This document shows, one piece after another, positions 1 through 12,399 of a stretch of DNA of 64,000 bases. Source of the DNA: Piscicola geometra (lineage: Eukaryota > Annelida > Clitellata > Hirudinida > Piscicolidae). Position 1 is the stretch's first letter. Each line of letters begins with the position of its first letter. The DNA is taken from assembly GCA_943735955.1 (NCBI GenBank), contig OX030963.1, forward strand, positions 7,501 to 71,500, given 5' to 3'. The notes beneath the pieces are model-generated. The model saw only the letters and a program-made list of their open reading frames with translations. It did not search any database and was not told the DNA's origin. The position numbers and the translations under genes are program-made.

Positions 1-1930
1 CTAACCCTAACCCTAACCCTAACCCTAACCCTAACCCTAACCCTAACCCTAACCCTAACCCTAACCCTAACCCTAACCCTAACCCTAACCCTAACCCTAA
101 CCCTAACCCTAACCCTAACCCTAACCCTAACCCTAACCCTAACCCTAACCCTAACCCTAACCCTAACCCTAACCCTAACCCTAACCCTAACCCTAACCCT
201 AACCCTAACCCTAACCCTAACCCTAACCCTAACCCTAACCCTAACCCTAACCCTAACCCTAACCCTAACCCTAACCCTAACCCTAACCCTAACCCTAACC
301 CTAACCCTAACCCTAACCCTAACCCTAACCCTAACCCTAACCCTAACCCTAACCCTAACCCTAACCCTAACCCTAACCCTAACCCTAACCCTAACCCTAA
401 CCCTAACCCTAACCCTAACCCTAACCCTAACCCTAACCCTAACCCTAACCCTAACCCTAACCCTAACCCTAACCCTAACCCTAACCCTAACCCTAACCCT
501 AACCCTAACCCTAACCCTAACCCTAACCCTAACCCTAACCCTAACCCTAACCCTAACCCTAACCCTAACCCTAACCCTAACCCTAACCCTAACCCTAACC
601 CTAACCCTAACCCTAACCCTAACCCTAACCCTAACCCTAACCCTAACCCTAACCCTAACCCTAACCCTAACCCTAACCCTAACCCTAACCCTAACCCTAA
701 CCCTAACCCTAACCCTAACCCTAACCCTAACCCTAACCCTAACCCTAACCCTAACCCTAACCCTAACCCTAACCCTAACCCTAACCCTAACCCTAACCCT
801 AACCCTAACCCTAACCCTAACCCTAACCCTAACCCTAACCCTAACCCTAACCCTAACCCTAACCCTAACCCTAACCCTAACCCTAACCCTAACCCTAACC
901 CTAACCCTAACCCTAACCCTAACCCTAACCCTAACCCTAACCCTAACCCTAACCCTAACCCTAACCCTAACCCTAACCCTAACCCTAACCCTAACCCTAA
1001 CCCTAACCCTAACCCTAACCCTAACCCTAACCCTAACCCTAACCCTAACCCTAACCCTAACCCTAACCCTAACCCTAACCCTAACCCTAACCCTAACCCT
1101 AACCCTAACCCTAACCCTAACCCTAACCCTAACCCTAACCCTAACCCTAACCCTAACCCTAACCCTAACCCTAACCCTAACCCTAACCCTAACCCTAACC
1201 CTAACCCTAACCCTAACCCTAACCCTAACCCTAACCCTAACCCTAACCCTAACCCTAACCCTAACCCTAACCCTAACCCTAACCCTAACCCTAACCCTAA
1301 CCCTAACCCTAACCCTAACCCTAACCCTAACCCTAACCCTAACCCTAACCCTAACCCTAACCCTAACCCTAACCCTAACCCTAACCCTAACCCTAACCCT
1401 AACCCTAACCCTAACCCTAACCCTAACCCTAACCCTAACCCTAACCCTAACCCTAACCCTAACCCTAACCCTAACCCTAACCCTAACCCTAACCCTAACC
1501 CTAACCCTAACCCTAACCCTAACCCTAACCCTAACCCTAACCCTAACCCTAACCCTAACCCTAACCCTAACCCTAACCCTAACCCTAACCCTAACCCTAA
1601 CCCTAACCCTAACCCTAACCCTAACCCTAACCCTAACCCTAACCCTAACCCTAACCCTAACCCTAACCCTAACCCTAACCCTAACCCTAACCCTAACCCT
1701 AACCCTAACCCTAACCCTAACCCTAACCCTAACCCTAACCCTAACCCTAACCCTAACCCTAACCCTAACCCTTACCCTAACCCTAACCCTAACCCTAACC
1801 CTAACCCTAACCCTAACCCTAACCCTAACCCTAACCCTAACCCTAACCCTAACCCTAACCCTAACCCTAACCCTAACCCTAACCCTAACCCTAACCCTAA
1901 CCCTAACCCTAACCCTAACCCTAACCCTAA
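1..1930 (-). repeat. Terminal telomere, (CCCTAA)n on plus strand = (TTAGGG)n on minus strand
   Basis: The tract begins with a partial unit (CTAA) followed by 321 consecutive 6-bp units, only one of which deviates from CCCTAA. The C-rich strand reads 5' to 3' from the left end, which is the orientation expected at the left terminus of a chromosome, where telomerase extends the minus strand with TTAGGG. Telomeric DNA of this type binds shelterin-like or functionally equivalent proteins, caps the end and serves as the substrate of telomerase. The tract starts at base 1, so its true length is unknown and 1930 bp is a minimum set by the assembly. The near absence of variants suggests recent telomerase synthesis. 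The strand is given as minus because the G-rich strand lies there. Confidence 0.99.
1769..1774. repeat. Variant telomere unit CCCTTA
   Basis: One A-to-T change at 1773 turns a CCCTAA unit into CCCTTA (TAAGGG on the G strand). It is the only deviation in the telomere tract. It lies 26 perfect units from the junction with the satellite, in the inner part of the telomere, where old and no longer renewed variant repeats usually accumulate. It could also be a single-read sequencing error. Confidence 0.9.
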
Positions 1931-2073
1931 GACGATGAAGACGGTGAAGACGATGAAGACGGTGAAGACGTTGAAGACGGTGAAGACGGTGAAGACGATG
2001 AAGACGGTGAAGACGATGAAGACGGTGAGAACGATGAAGACGGTGAAGACGATGAAGACGATGAAGACGAACG

Positions 2074-3382
2074 ATGAAGACGGTGAAAACGGTGAAGACG
2101 ATGAAGACGGTGAAGACGATGAAGACGGTGAAGACGGTGAAGATGGTGAAGACGGTGAAGACGGTGAAGACGGTGAAGACGATGAAGACGATGAAGACGG
2201 TGAAGACGATGAAGACGGTGAAGACGGTGAAGACGAACGATGAAGATGATGAAGACGGTGAAGACGATGGAGACGGTGAAGACGAAAAAAACGGTGAAGA
2301 CGATGAAGACGGTGAAGACGATGAAGACGGTGAAGACGGTGAAGACGATGAAGACGATGAAGACGGTGAAGACGAACGATGAAGACGATGAAGACGGTGA
2401 AGACGATGAAGACGATGAAGACGATGAAGACGATGAAGACGATGAAAACGATGAAGACGATGAAGACGATGAAGACGATGAAGACGATGAAAACGATGAA
2501 GACGATGAAGACGATGAAGACGATGAAAACGGTGAAGACGAACGATGATGACGATGAAGACGGTGAAGACGATGAAGACGATGAAGACGATGAAGACGAT
2601 GAAGACGATGAAAACGATGAAGACGATGAAGACGATGAAGACGATGAAGACGATGAAAACGATGAAGACGATAAAGACGATGAAGACGATGAAGACGATG
2701 AAGACGATGAAGACGATGAAAACGATAAAGACGATGAAGACGATGTAGACGATTAAGACGGTGAAGACGATGAAGACGGTGAAGACGATGAAAACGATGA
2801 AGACGGTGAAGACGATGAAGACGGTGAAGACGAACGATGAAGACGGTGAAGACGATGAAGACGGTGAAGACGATGAAGACGGTGAAGACGATGAAGACGG
2901 TGAAGACGATGAAGACGGTGAAGACGAACGATGAAGACGGTGAAAACGGTGAAGACGATGAAGACGGTGAAGACGATGAAGACGGTGAAGACGGTGAAGA
3001 CGGTGAAGACGGTGAAGACGGTGAAGACGGTGAAGACGATGAAGACGATGAAGACGGTGAAGACGATGAAGACGGTGAAGACGGTGAAGACGAACGATGA
3101 AGATGATGAAGACGGTGAAGACGATGGAGACGGTGAAGACGAAAAAAACGGTGAAGACGATGAAGACGGTGAAGACGATGAAGACGGTGAAGACGGTGAA
3201 GACGATGAAGACGATGAAGACGGTGAAGACGAACGATGAAGACGATGAAGACGGTGAAGACGATGAAGACGATGAAGACGATGAAGACGATGAAGACGAT
3301 GAAAACGATGAAGACGATGAAGACGATGAAGACGATGAAGACGATGAAAACGATGAAGACGATGAAGACGATGAAGACGATG
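2074..3382 (+). repeat. 857-bp offset duplication nearest the telomere
   Basis: About 450 bp beginning at 2074 recurs at 2931 with a constant offset of 857 bp. The equivalent phase-shift sites are 2240/3097 and 2379/3236, and the EK motifs are 2281/3138. Both copies have the longer A-run (seven A) that is also found at 5711. Ten more inward EK copies and the one at 6142 have five A followed by GAC. The two copies diverge after about 2520 and 3380, where the number and order of GATGAAAAC units differ. Confidence 0.8.
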
Positions 3383-4550
3383 AAGACGATGAAGACGATG
3401 AAGACGATGAAAACGATGAAGACGATGAAGACGATGAAGACGATGAAGACTATGAAGACGATGAAGACGAACGATGAAGACGATGAAGACGATGAAGACG
3501 ATGAAGACGATAAGGACGATGAAGACGATGAAGACGATGAAGACGATGAAGACGAACGATGAAGACGATGAAGACGATGAAGACGATGAAGACGATGAAG
3601 ACAAGGAAGACGATGAAGACGATGAAGACGATGAAGACAATGAAGACGATGAAGATGATGAAGATGATAAAGACGATGAAGACGATGAAGACGATGAAGA
3701 CGAAGAAGACGATAAAGACGATGAAGACGGTGAAGACGATGAAGACGATGAAGACGATGAAGACGGTGAAGACGGTGAAGACGATGAAGACGATGAAGAC
3801 GGTGAAGACGGTGAAGACGGTGAAGACGGTGAAGACGATGAAGACGATGAAGACGATGAAGACGGTGAAGACGATGAAGACGGTGAAGACGGTGAAGACG
3901 ATGAAGACGATGAAGACGGTGAAGACGAACGATGAAGACGATGAAGACGGTGAAGACGACCGATGAAGACGATGAAGACGGTGAAGACGGTGAAGACGAT
4001 GAAGACGATGAAGAAGATGAAGACGATGAAGACGATGAAGACGGTGAAAACGATGAAGACGATGAAGACGATGAAGACGATGAAGAAGATGAAGACGATG
4101 AAGACGATGAAGACGATGAAGACGGTGAAAACGATGAAGACGATGAAGACGGTGAAGACGGTGAAGACGATGAAGACGATGAAGACGGTGAAGACGATGA
4201 AGACGATGAAGACGGTGAAGACGATGAAGATGGTGAAGACGGTGAAGACGATGAAGACGATGAAGGCGGTGAAGACGAACGATGAAGACGATGAAGACGG
4301 TGAAGACGACCGATGAAGACGATGAAGACGGTGAAGACGGTGAAGACGATGAAGACGATGAAGAAGATAAAGACGATGAAGACGATGAAGACGGTGAAAA
4401 CGATGAAGACGATGAAGACGATGAAGACGATGAAGAAGATGAAGACGATGAAGACGATGAAGACGATGAAGACGGTGAAAACGATGAAGACGATGAAGAC
4501 GGTGAAGACGGTGAAGACGATGAAGACGATGAAGACGGTGAAGACGAACG

Positions 4551-5311
4551 ATGATGACGATGAAGACGGTGAAGACGATGAAGACGATGAAGACGATGAA
4601 GACGATGAAGACGATGAAAACGATGAAGACGATGAAGACGATGAAGACGATGAAGACGATGAAAACGATGAAGACGATGAAGACGATGAAGACGATGAAG
4701 ACGATGAAGACGATGAAGACGATGAAAACGATAAAGACGATGAAGACGATGAAGACGATGAAGACGATGAAGACGATGAAAACGATAAAGACGATGAAGA
4801 CGATGAAGACGATGAAAACGATGAAGACGATGAAGACGATGAAGACGATGAAGACGATGAAGACGATGAAGACGATGAAAACGATGAAGACGATGAAGAC
4901 GATGAAGACGATGAAGACGATGAAGACGATGAAAACGATGAAGACGATAAAGACGATGAAGACGATGAAAACGATGAAAACGATGAAGACGATGAAGACG
5001 ATGAAGACGATGAAAACGATGAAGACGATAAAGACGATGAAGACGATGAAAACGATGAAGACGATAAAGACGATGAAGACGATGAAGACGATGAAGACGA
5101 TGAAGACGATGAAGACGATGAAGACGATGAAGACGATGAAGACGATGAAAACGATGAAAACGATGAAGACGATGAAGACGATGAAGACGATGAAAACGAT
5201 GAAGACGATAAAGACGATGAAGACGATGAAGACGATGAAGACGATGAAGACGATGAAGACGATGAAGACGATGAAAACGATAAAGACGATGAAGACGATG
5301 TAGACGATTAA
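4551..5311 (+). repeat. N/K-rich tract of variant units
   Basis: Within a long run of GATGAAGAC units there are 15 GATGAAAAC units at irregular intervals of one to eight units, and several GATAAAGAC units, often near a GATGAAAAC. The tract ends with GATGTAGAC followed by GATTAAGAC. The same ending occurs at 2740-2759, so 4551-5311 looks like an expanded version of 2545-2759. There is no 4-bp spacer between about 4551 and 5311. The TTAA in the last unit stops the minus-strand S-S-S frame here. Confidence 0.85.
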
Positions 5312-6670
5312 GACGGTGAAGACGATGAAGACGGTGAAGACGATGAAGACGATGAAGACGGTGAAGACGATGAAGACGGTGAAGACGAACGATGAAGACG
5401 GTGAAGACGATGAAGACGGTGAAGACGATGAAGACGGTGAAGACGATGAAGACGGTGAAGACGATGAAGACGGTGAAGACGATGAAGACGATGAAGACGA
5501 ACGATGAAGACGGTGAAAACGGTGAAGACGATGAAAACGGTGAAGACGATGAAGACGGTGAAGACGGTGAAGACGGTGAAGACGGTGAAGACGGTGAAGA
5601 CGGTGAAGACGATGAAGACGATGAAGACGGTGAAGACGATGAAGACGGTGAAGACGGTGAAGACGAACGATGAAGATGATGAAGACGGTGAAGACGATGG
5701 AGACGGTGAAGACGAAAAAAACGGTGAAGACGATGAAGACGGTGAAGACGATGAAGACGGTGAAGACGGTGAAGACGATGAAGACGATGAAGACGATGAA
5801 GACGGTGAAGACGGTGAAGACGATGAAGACGATGAAGACGGTGAAGACGGTGAAGGCGGTGAAGACGGTGAAGACGATGAAGACGATGAAGACGGTGAAG
5901 ACGATGAAGACGGTGAAGACGGTGAAGACGATGAAGACGAACGATGAAGACGGTGAAAACGGTGAAGACGATGAAGACGGTGAAGACGATGAAGACGGTG
6001 AAGACGGTGAAGACGGTGAAGACGGCGAAGACGGTGAAGACGATGAAGACGATGAAGACGGAGAAGACGATGAAGACGGTGAAGACGGTGAAGACGAACG
6101 ATGAAGATGATGAAGACGGTGAAGACGATGGAGACGGTGAAGACGAAAAAGACGGTGAAGACGATGAAGACGGTGAAGACGATGAAGACGGTGAAGACGG
6201 TGAAGACGATGAAGACGATGAAGACGATGAAGACGGTGAAGACGGTGAAGATGATGAAGACGATGAAGACGGTGAAGACGGTGAAGACGGTGAAGACGGT
6301 GAAGACGATGAAGACGATGAAGACGATGAAGACGGTGAAGACGATGAAGACGGTGAAGACGGTGAAGACGATGAAGACGATGAAGACGGTGAAGACGAAC
6401 GATGAAGACGATGAAGACGGTGAAGACGACCGATGAAGACGATGAAGACGGTGAAGACGGTGAAGACGATGAAGACGATGAAGAAGATGAAGACGATGAA
6501 GACGATGAAGACGGTGAAAACGATGAAGACGATGAAGACGATGAAGACGATGAAGAAGATGAAGACGATGAAGACGATGAAGACGATGAAGACGGTGAAA
6601 ACGATGAAGACGATGAAGACGGTGAAGACGGTGAAGACGATGAAGACGATGAAGACGGTGAAGACGAACG

Positions 6671-7575
6671 ATGAAGACGATGAAGACGGTGAAGACGATG
6701 AAGACGATGAAGACGATGAAGACGATGAAGACGATGAAAACGATGAAGACGATGAAGACGATGAAGACGATGAAGACGATGAAAACGATGAAGACGATGA
6801 AGACGATGAAGACGATGAAGACGATGAAGACGATGAAGACGATGAAAACGATGAAGACGATGAAGACGATGAAGACGATGAAGACTATGAAGACGATGAA
6901 GACGAACGATGAAGACGATGAAGACGATGAAGACGATGAAGACGATAAGGACGATGAAGACGATGAAGACGATGAAGACGAACGATGAAGACGATGAAGA
7001 CGATGAAGACGATGAAGACGATGAAGACAAGGAAGACGATGAAGACGATGAAGACGATGAAGACAATGAAGACGATGAAGATGATGAAGATGATAAAGAC
7101 GATGAAGACGATGAAGACGATGAAGACGAAGAAGACGATAAAGACGATGAAGACGGTGAAGACGGTGAAGACGATGAAGACGATGAAGACGATGAAGACG
7201 GTGAAGACGGTGAAGACGATGAAGACGATGAAGACGGTGAAGACGGTGAAGACGGTGAAGACGGTGAAGACGATGAAGACGATGAAGACGATGAAGACGG
7301 TGAAGACGATGAAGACGGTGAAGACGGTGAAGACGATGAAGACGATGAAGACGGTGAAGACGAACGATGAAGACGATGAAGACGGTGAAGACGACCGATG
7401 AAGACGATGAAGACGGTGAAGACGGTGAAGACGATGAAGACGATGAAGAAGATGAAGACGATGAAGACGATGAAGACGGTGAAAACGATGAAGACGATGA
7501 AGACGATGAAGACGATGAAGAAGATGAAGACGATGAAGACGATGAAGACGATGAAGACGGTGAAAACGATGAAGA
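6671..7575 (+). repeat. Second copy of the 3236-4140 block (offset 3435 bp)
   Basis: The order of markers from 3236 to about 4140 is repeated from 6671 to about 7575. Both contain a GATGAAAAC-rich run, a GACTATGAAG variant, a GATAAGGAC unit, the GACAAGGAAG variant, GACAATGAAG, GATGATAAAG, GACGAAGAAG and then a GACC spacer. The offset is 3435 bp (3426 bp between the two spacers at 3559 and 6985, where one 9-bp unit is missing). This is a non-tandem duplication inside the array. Confidence 0.8.
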
Positions 7576-9198
7576 CGATGAAGACGATGAAGACGGTGAA
7601 GACGGTGAAGACGGTGAAGACGGTGAAGACGATGAAGACGATGAAGACGATGAAGACGATGAAGAAGATGAAGACGATGAAGACGATGAAGACGATGAAG
7701 ACAAGGAAGACGATGAAGACGATGAAGACGATGAAGACAATGAAGACGATGAAGATGATGAAGATGATAAAGACGATGAAGACGATGAAGACGATGAAGA
7801 CTAAGAAGACGATAAAGACGATGAAGACGGTGAAGACGGTGAAGACGATGAAGACGATGAAGACGATGAAGACGGTGAAGACGGTGAAGACGATGAAGAC
7901 GATGAAGACGGTGAAGACGGTGAAGACGGTGAAGACGGTGAAGACGATGAAGACGATGAAGACGATGAAGACGGTGAAGACGATGAAGACGGTGAAGACG
8001 GTGAAGACGATGAAGACGATGAAGACGGTGAAGACGAACGATGAAGACGATGAAGACGGTGAAGACGACCGATGAAGACGATGAAGACGGTGAAGACGGT
8101 GAAGACGATAAAGACGATGAAGAAGATGAAGACGATGAAGACGATGAAGACGGTGAAAACGATGAAGACGATGAAGACGATGAAGACGATGAAGAAGATG
8201 AAGACGATGAAGACGATGAAGACGATGAAGACGGTGAAAACGATGAAGACGATGAAGACGGTGAAGACGGTGAAGACGAACGATGAAGACGATGAAGACG
8301 GTGAAGACGACCGATGAAGACGATGAAGACGGTGAAGACGGTGAAGACGATGAAGACGATGAAGAAGATGAAGACGATGAAGACGATGAAGACGGTGAAA
8401 ACGATGAAGACGATGAAGACGATGAAGACGATGAAGAAGATGAAGACGATGAAGACGATGAAGACGATGAAGACGGTGAAAACGATGAAGACGATGAAGA
8501 CGATGAAGACGGTGAAGACGGTGAAGACGGTGAAGACGGTGAAGACGATGAAGACGATGAAGACGATGAAGACGATGAAGAAGATGAAGACGATGAAGAC
8601 GATGAAGACGATGAAGACAAGGAAGACGATGAAGACGATGAAGACGATGAAGACAATGAAGACGATGAAGATGATGAAGATGATAAAGACGATGAAGACG
8701 ATGAAGACGATGAAGACGAAGAAGACGATAAAGACGATGAAGACGGTGAAGACGGTGAAGACGATGAAGACGATGAAGACGATGAAGACGGTGAAGACGG
8801 TGAAGACGATGAAGACGATGAAGACGGTGAAGACGGTGAAGACGGTGAAGACGGTGAAGACGATGAAGACGATGAAGACGATGAAGACGGTGAAGACGAT
8901 GAAGACGGTGAAGACGGTGAAGACGATGAAGACGATGAAGACGGTGAAGACGAACGATGAAGACGATGAAGACGGTGAAGACGACCGATGAAGACGATGA
9001 AGACGGTGAAGACGGTGAAGACGATAAAGACGATGAAGAAGATGAAGACGATGAAGACGATGAAGACGGTGAAAACGATGAAGACGATGAAGACGATGAA
9101 GACGATGAAGAAGATGAAGACGATGAAGACGATGAAGACGATGAAGACGGTGAAAACGATGAAGACGATGAAGACGGTGAAGACGGTGAAGACGGTGA
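7367..9198 (+). repeat. 916-bp tandem duplication
   Basis: Copy 1 (7367-8282) and copy 2 (8283 to about 9192) share the same unit order at a constant offset of 916 bp. GACC spacers are at 7395/8311 and 8069/8985, and a GATAAAGAC unit is at 8107/9023. A visible difference is at 7802, where copy 1 has T (GACTAAGAAG) and copy 2 has G (GACGAAGAAG). The near identity points to a recent unequal exchange or replication slippage of a whole block. Confidence 0.85.
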
Positions 9199-10847
9199 AG
9201 ACGATGAAGACGATGAAGACGGTGAAGACGAACAATGAAGACGATGAAGACGGTGAAGACGATGAAGACGATGAAGACGATGAAGACGATGAAGACGATG
9301 AAAACGATGAAGACGATGAAGACGATGAAGACGATGAAGACGATGAAAACGATGAAGACGATGAAGACGATGAAGACGATGAAGACGATGAAGACGATGA
9401 AGACGATGAAGACGATGAAAACGATGAAGACGATGAAGACGATGAAGACGATGAAGACTATGAAGACGATGAAGACGAACGATGAAGACGATGAAGACGA
9501 TGAAGACGATGAAGACGATAAGGACGATGAAGACGATGAAGACGATGAAGACGAACGATGAAGACGATGAAGACGATGAAGACGATGAAGACGATGAAGA
9601 CAAGGAAGACGATGAAGACGATGAAGACGATGAAGACAATGAAGACGATGAAGATGATGAAGATGATAAAGACGATGAAGACGATGAAGACGATGAAGAC
9701 GAAGAAGACGATGAAGACGATGAAGACGATGAAGACGATGAAGACGATGAAGATGAACGATGAAGACAATGAAGACGATGGCGACAATGAAGACGATGAA
9801 GACGATGAAGACGATGAAGACGATGAAGACGATGAAGACGATGCAGACGATGAAGACGATGAAGACGAACGATGAAGACGATGAAGACGATGAAGACGAA
9901 CGATGAAGACGATGAAGACGATGAAGACGATGAAGACGGTGAAGACGATGAAGACGATGAAGACGATGAAGACGGTGAAGACGGTGAAGACGGTGAAGAC
10001 GAACGATGAAGACGAACGATGAAGACGATGAAGACGGTGAAGACGAACGATGAAGACGATGGAGACGGTGAAGACGGTGAAGACGATGAAGACGATGAAG
10101 ACGGTGAAGACGATGAAGACGATGAAGACGGTGAAGACGAACGATGAAGACGATGAAGACGGTGAAGACGACCGATGAAGACGATGAAAACGGTGAAGAC
10201 GGTGAAGACGATGAAGAAGATGAAGAAGATGAAGACGATGAAGACGATGAAGACGGTGAAGACGGTGAAGACGATGAAGACGATGAAGACGATGAAGACG
10301 GTGAAGACGAACGATGAAGACGATGAAGACGGTGAAGACGAACGATGAAGACGATGAAGACGGTGAAGACGATGAAAACGGTGAAGACGATGAAGACGGT
10401 GAAGACGATAAAGACGGTGAAGACGATGAGGACGGTGAAGACGATGAAGACGATGAAGACGATGAAGACGATGAAGACGGTGAAGACGGTGAAGACGATG
10501 AAGACGATGAAGACGGTGAAGACGGTGAAGACGAACGATGAAGACGATGAAGACGATGAAGACGGTGAAGACGGTGAAGACGGTGAAGACGATGAAGACG
10601 ATGAAGACGGTGAAGACGATGAAGACGGGGAAGACGGTGAAAACGATGAAGACGATGAAGACGGTGAAGACGATGAAGACGGTGAAGACGATGAAGACGA
10701 TGAAGACGATGAAGACGATGAAGAAGATGAAGACGATGAAGACGATGAAGACGATGAAGACGGTGAAAACGATGAAGACGATGAAGACGGTGAAGACGGT
10801 GAAGACGGTGAAGACGATGAAGACGATGAAGACGGTGAAGACGAACA

Positions 10848-11375
10848 ATGAAGACGATGAAGACGGTGAAGACGATGAAGACGATGAAGACGATGAAGAC
10901 GATGAAGACGATGAAGACGATGAAAACGATGAAGACGATGAAGACGATGAAGACGATGAAGACGATGAAAACGATGAAGACGATGAAGACGATGAAGACG
11001 ATGAAGACGATGAAGACGATGAAGACGATGAAGACGATGAAAACGATGAAGACGATGAAGACGATGAAGACGATGAAGACTATGAAGACGATGAAGACGA
11101 ACGATGAAGACGATGAAGACGATGAAGACGATGAAGACGATAAGGACGATGAAGACGATGAAGACGATGAAGACGAACGATGAAGACGATGAAGACGATG
11201 AAGACGATGAAGACGATGAAGACAAGGAAGACGATGAAGACGATGAAGACGATGAAGACGATGAAGATGATGAAGATGATAAAGACGATGAAGACGATGA
11301 AGACGATGAAGACGAAGAAGACGATGAAGACGATGAAGACGATGAAGACGATGAAGACGATGAAGATGAACGATG
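10848..11375 (+). repeat. Second copy of the 9235-9760 block (offset 1613-1622 bp)
   Basis: The sequence after the GACGAACAATGAAG variant spacers (9231 and 10844) is the same in both places through the N-rich run, GACTATGAAG, GATAAGGAC, GACAAGGAAG and the approach to GATGGCGAC. The offset grows from 1613 to 1622 bp because one 9-bp unit was gained. The GAACAATG form of the spacer is seen only at these two sites, which supports common descent. Confidence 0.8.
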
Positions 11376-11865
11376 AAGACAATGAAGACGATGGCGACGA
11401 TGAAGACGATGAAGACGATGAAGACGATGAAGACGATGAAGACGATGAAGACGATGCAGACGATGAAGACGATGAAGACGAACGATGAAGACGATGAAGA
11501 CGATGAAGACGATGAAGACGATAAGGACGATGAAGACGATGAAGACGATGAAGACGAACGATGAAGACGATGAAGACGATGAAGACGATGAAGACGATGA
11601 AGACAAGGAAGACGATGAAGACGATGAAGACAATGAAGACGATGAAGATGATGAAGATGATAAAGACGATGAAGACGATGAAGACGATGAAGACGAAGAA
11701 GACGATGAAGACGATGAAGACGATGAAGACGATGAAGACGATGAAGATGAACGATGAAGACAATGAAGACGATGGCGACGATGAAGACGATGAAGACGAT
11801 GAAGACGATGAAGACGATGAAGACGATGCAGACGATGAAGACGATGAAGACGAACGATGAAGACG
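11104..11865 (+). repeat. 381-bp tandem duplication carrying a DGD block
   Basis: Units 11104-11484 and 11485-11865 repeat in the same order at an offset of 381 bp: GATAAGGAC, GAAC, GACAAGGAAG, GATGATAAAG, GATGAACGATG, GATGGCGAC (11390 and 11771) and GATGCAGAC. The second copy has small losses of 9-bp units and GACAATGAAG where the first has GACGATGAAG. Confidence 0.8.
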
Positions 11866-12399
11866 ATGAAGACGATGAAGACGAACGATGAAGACGATGA
11901 AGACGATGAAGACGATGAAGACGGTGAAGACGATGAAGACGATGAAGACGATGAAGACGGTGAAGACGGTGAAGACGGTGAAGACGAACGATGAAGACGA
12001 ACGATGAAGACGATGAAGACGGTGAAGACGAACGATGAAGACGATGGAGACGGTGAAGACGGTGAAGACGATGAAGACGATGAAGACGGTGAAGACGATG
12101 AAGACGATGAAGACGGTGAAGACGAACGATGAAGACGATGAAGACGGTGAAGACGACCGATGAAGACGATGAAAACGGTGAAGACGGTGAAGACGATGAA
12201 GAAGATGAAGAAGATGAAGACGATGAAGACGATGAAGACGGTGAAGACGGTGAAGACGATGAAGACGATGAAGACGATGAAGACGGTGAAGACGAACGAT
12301 GAAGACGATGAAGACGGTGAAGACGATGAAAACGGTGAAGACGATGAAGACGGTGAAGACGATAAAGACGGTGAAGACGATGAGGACGGTGAAGACGAT

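Larger units (their letters stand above)
1931..9750 (+). repeat. Array zone 1: telomere-proximal, EK blocks and N/K-rich tracts
   Basis: The zone starts with GAC completing a unit right after the last CCCTAA. It contains four EK blocks (a GACGAAAAA-type A-run at 2281, 3138, 5711 and 6142). It also contains tracts rich in GATGAAAAC and GATAAAGAC, blocks with paired GATGAAGAA units after a GACC spacer (about 3958, 4309, 6430, 7395, 8069, 8311 and 8985), and blocks with GACAAGGAAGAC and GATGATAAAGAC variants (about 3600-3720, 7027-7150, 7700-7815, 8617-8740 and 9600-9720). The GATGATGACGATGATGAC motif common further inward is absent. This indicates that the zone has homogenised separately from the interior array. 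No gene or RNA is seen. Confidence 0.85.

Noticed and set aside
2281..2292. A-runs in the EK blocks as programmed frameshift (slippery) sites
   Set aside because: No coding frame is supported around them, and the run length may be affected by homopolymer error.
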